This document shows, one piece after another, positions 5,597-7,517 of a DNA stretch of 7,517 bases. The DNA is from an uncultured Spirochaetales bacterium (GTDB lineage Bacteria; Spirochaetota; Spirochaetia; Sphaerochaetales; Sphaerochaetaceae), in the NCBI GenBank assembly GCA_947306375.1, contig CAMZGJ010000058.1:1-7517 (forward strand). Reading direction: 5' to 3'. The stretch's first letter is position 1, and each line of letters begins with the position of its first letter. The translations under genes were made by a program, and so were the position numbers. A model generated the notes under the pieces. The model saw only the letters and a program-made list of their open reading frames with translations. It was not told where the DNA came from and made no database searches.

Positions 5597-6664
5597 ATGA
5601 AAGGTTTTGCAATGCTCAAAATCGGTGAAGTAGGCTGGATTGAGAAAGAACGTCCTGCCTGCGGTCCTATGGACGCAATCTGTAAGCCCCTGGCAATTGC
5701 CATTTGCACATCCGACGTACACACTGTATGGGAAGGTGCCGTAGGTGACCGTCACAACATGATCCTGGGCCATGAAGGCTGTGCTGAGGTTGTTGAAGTA
5801 GGTTCAATGGTCAGGGACTTCAAGCCCGGTGACAGGGTCCTGGTTCCCGCCATTACTCCCGACTGGAACTCTCTGGAAGCTCAGGCCGGATACTCAATGC
5901 ACTCCGGCGGCATGCTGGCCGGATGGAAGTTCTCAAACTTCAAGGACGGTCTGGATTCCGAATACTTCCATGTCAATGACGCAGACGGAAACCTGGCACA
6001 CATGCCCGAAGGCATGAGCCTTGAAGATGCCTGCATGCTCTCAGACATGGTTCCCACAGGTTTCCACGGTGTAGAGCTGGCTGATGTCCAGTTCGGTGAC
6101 ACGGTGCTTGTTATAGGTATCGGCCCGGTGGGCCTTATGTCCGTTGCAGGTGCACGTCTTCGCGGCGCCGCAAGGATTATTGCCGTAGGAACACGTCCCA
6201 AGTGCGTTGAAGCCGCCAGGTTCTACGGCGCTGATGAGTTTATCAGCTACAAGAACGGAAGCATTGAGGAGCAGGTCATGAAGATGACAAACGGCATCGG
6301 TGTGGACAAGGTCATTGTTGCAGGCGGCGGCGTGGACACTTTTGACTCCGCCATCAAGTCCCTCAAGGCCGGTGGAAAGATAGGTAACGTCAACTACCTC
6401 GGCAGCGGCGATTACATCAAGATTCCGCGCGTTGAATGGGGTGTGGGAATGGGTCACAAGCAGCTTCTGGGCGGTCTGATGCCCGGCGGACGTCTGCGCA
6501 TGGAGAAACTGGGCGCTCTGGTTTCCTCAGGCAAGCTGGATGTAAGCAAGCTCAGCACCCATGTCTTCCACGGTTGGGAGCACATTCCCGAGGCTCTTCA
6601 GCTCATGAAGGACAAGCCCGCAGATCTTATCAAGCCCGTTGTCATTCTTGACAACAGACCGTAA
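5597..6664 (+). CDS. adh: NADP-dependent secondary alcohol (isopropanol) dehydrogenase, zinc type
   Basis: This 355-residue medium-chain zinc alcohol dehydrogenase closely resembles the Thermoanaerobacter brockii and Clostridium beijerinckii secondary alcohol dehydrogenases (about 350 residues), which interconvert secondary alcohols and ketones such as isopropanol and acetone with NADP(H). The match runs end to end, from MKGFAML to LIKPVVIL. Catalytic zinc ligands Cys37, His59 and Asp150 fall at the T. brockii positions, with Glu60 beside them. The four-cysteine structural zinc loop is absent, as in that subgroup. The Rossmann motif is GIGPVG (174-179), followed by GTR (198-200) and Tyr218, corresponding to the Gly198-Ser199-Arg200 and Tyr218 that bind the NADP phosphate, with Ser replaced by Thr. 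AAGGAG at 5581-5586 supports the ATG. It is divergent from a TetR gene and probably controlled by it. It should be a cytoplasmic tetramer that uses NADPH. Function is secure; the in vivo substrate is not. Confidence 0.95.
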   Translation: MKGFAMLKIGEVGWIEKERPACGPMDAICKPLAIAICTSDVHTVWEGAVGDRHNMILGHEGCAEVVEVGSMVRDFKPGDRVLVPAITPDWNSLEAQAGYSMHSGGMLAGWKFSNFKDGLDSEYFHVNDADGNLAHMPEGMSLEDACMLSDMVPTGFHGVELADVQFGDTVLVIGIGPVGLMSVAGARLRGAARIIAVGTRPKCVEAARFYGADEFISYKNGSIEEQVMKMTNGIGVDKVIVAGGGVDTFDSAIKSLKAGGKIGNVNYLGSGDYIKIPRVEWGVGMGHKQLLGGLMPGGRLRMEKLGALVSSGKLDVSKLSTHVFHGWEHIPEALQLMKDKPADLIKPVVILDNRP

Positions 6665-6678
6665 TTGAGCGGAATAAT
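6648..6678 (+). promoter_or_regulatory. Weak candidate promoter for the CobW-family gene
   Basis: A perfect TTGACA (6648-6653), inside the last adh codons, is followed after 19 bp by AATAAT (6673-6678, five of six). The start would fall near 6685, within the left arm of the following hairpin, shortening that stem. The long spacer and the terminator position make this tentative. Confidence 0.25.
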
Positions 6679-6681
6679 TAT

Positions 6682-6709
6682 AGGGGCGGTTCAAGCCGCC
6701 CCTTTTTAT
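6682..6709 (+). terminator. Strong intrinsic terminator after the alcohol dehydrogenase gene
   Basis: AGGGGCGG (6682-6689) pairs perfectly with CCGCCCCT (6696-6703), plus a T-G wobble closing a TCAA loop (6691-6694). TTTTTATT follows (6703-6710). It begins 17 bp after the adh stop and ends about 16 bp before the next start codon. Confidence 0.9.
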
Positions 6710-6725
6710 TTGTTGTTGGAAGCGC

Positions 6726-7517
6726 ATGAAAATACTGATTGTTTCCGGTTTCCTCGGAGCCGGTAAAACCACATTCATAAAGGAACTTGTCCGCCGCAGC
6801 GGCATCCGTCCCGTAATCATGGAACATGAATACGGTCAGAACGACCTGGATGCTGAGGAGCTGAGGCAGAGCCTGCCTGAAAAGAAGGAAATAAAGATTC
6901 TGGAATTCATGGAAGGCTGTGTCTGCTGCACCATGAAAGACAGTTTTGTGAACTCCGTCATGACAATCTACTGCGGCCTTGAGCCGGATTACCTTGTTGT
7001 TGAACCCACGGGCGTGGGACGTCTGGGGAGCATTCTTTCAAACCTGAAGCCCCTGATCAACGACAAGATATCCCTTTTGAAGCCGGTGGTTGTTCTGTCT
7101 CCCCAAACCTACTCTTCCAACATGGCGCAGTACCCTTCTCTCTATACGGACCAGATTGCAAATGCCGGCATTGTGGTTTTCTCCAAGGCCGAGCAGGAAG
7201 ATTCTTCCTTCCTTGATAATGCGGAGGCAAAAATAAGGATAATCAATCCGGATGCTGAGATTATTTCCCGCCATTACAGCCTTCAGAGTGATGACTGGTG
7301 GCGCAGTCTGATGGAGGTTTCTACGGACAATTCCGGTTTACCTGCACTTTCTGAATCTTCCGGGACTGAGACCTTCTCCCGGCTCAGTTTCAGCAAGGCC
7401 TCCCTGCACAGTCCGTCCGAACTGGTTGTTCTTCTGGAAGACTGCCTCAGAGGTGAGTTGGGCCGCATTGCCCGCGCCAAGGGCGTGGTCCCCGTGGGCG
7501 GAGAGATGCTGCGCTTT
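6726..7517 (+). CDS. CobW/CobN-P47K (G3E) family GTP-binding metallochaperone, 3' end outside window
   Basis: 264 codons are visible, open to the right edge. G3E proteins are cytoplasmic GTPases that load metals (zinc, nickel, cobalt) into targets or support cobalamin-related enzymes. The Walker A motif GFLGAGKTT (8-16) sits directly at the N-terminus, which supports this ATG. EHEYGQNDLD (33-42) takes the place of the usual NEFG-type switch, the metal-binding CxCC is CVCC (65-68), and EPTG (93-96) matches the family's conserved glutamate region. The base-specificity motif, usually NKxD, reads SKAE (153-156). The C-terminal domain has begun, with RAKGVV near 250. The ribosome site is weak (GGA at 6718-6720, 5 nt before the ATG). 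The gene starts 16 bp after the adh terminator, so it depends on read-through or on a promoter upstream of or inside the hairpin. It could supply metal to the zinc dehydrogenase, but adjacency is the only evidence. The target metal cannot be named. Confidence 0.88.
   Translation, partial: MKILIVSGFLGAGKTTFIKELVRRSGIRPVIMEHEYGQNDLDAEELRQSLPEKKEIKILEFMEGCVCCTMKDSFVNSVMTIYCGLEPDYLVVEPTGVGRLGSILSNLKPLINDKISLLKPVVVLSPQTYSSNMAQYPSLYTDQIANAGIVVFSKAEQEDSSFLDNAEAKIRIINPDAEIISRHYSLQSDDWWRSLMEVSTDNSGLPALSESSGTETFSRLSFSKASLHSPSELVVLLEDCLRGELGRIARAKGVVPVGGEMLRF

Noticed and set aside
6041..6457. Long antisense open frames within the adh gene (also 5881-6201)
   Set aside because: They are shadows of a strongly conserved enzyme gene, with no ribosome site or family resemblance.

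Overview
The window holds four complete protein genes and a fifth cut off by its right edge. No rRNA, tRNA, CRISPR or transposase is visible. Base composition is balanced, Shine-Dalgarno sites are mostly strong (GGAGG-type), and intrinsic terminators follow most genes. Protein style suggests an anaerobic, fermentative bacterium, perhaps a clostridial Bacillota or a host-associated spirochaete. The main reasons are a Thermoanaerobacter/Clostridium-type NADP secondary alcohol dehydrogenase and a clostridial-looking TetR and CobW. The taxon is a low-confidence inference.

Layout, left to right. (1) A short-chain dehydrogenase/reductase (104-880, +) with an extended -10 promoter. (2) A 411-bp gene-free convergent spacer (881-1291) with two terminator hairpins that share stem sequences, a mirrored 15-bp box, six copies of a 10-bp repeat and two copies of a 27-bp repeat. 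The hairpins and boxes are arranged as a large imperfect inverted repeat. (3) A 1173-residue MscS-type channel (1292-4813, -) whose N-terminal half carries two membrane-anchored extracytoplasmic sensor modules that look duplicated. (4) A TetR-family regulator (4906-5478, -) with its own terminator. (5) A 118-bp divergent control region with a perfect 18-bp inverted repeat and overlapping promoters. (6) A zinc- and NADP-dependent secondary alcohol dehydrogenase (5597-6664, +) followed by a strong terminator. (7) The first 264 codons of a CobW/G3E-family metal-chaperone GTPase (6726 to the edge, +), starting only 16 bp after that terminator's T-run.

The clearest functional unit is tetR/adh: a divergent regulator with one obvious operator, probably controlling interconversion of secondary alcohols and ketones (for example acetone and isopropanol). 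The SDR may serve a related carbonyl-reduction role, but nothing ties it to the same regulator. The most unusual items are the double-sensor MscS channel, which looks like a ligand-sensing channel, and the mirrored repeat structure between the convergent SDR and channel genes.
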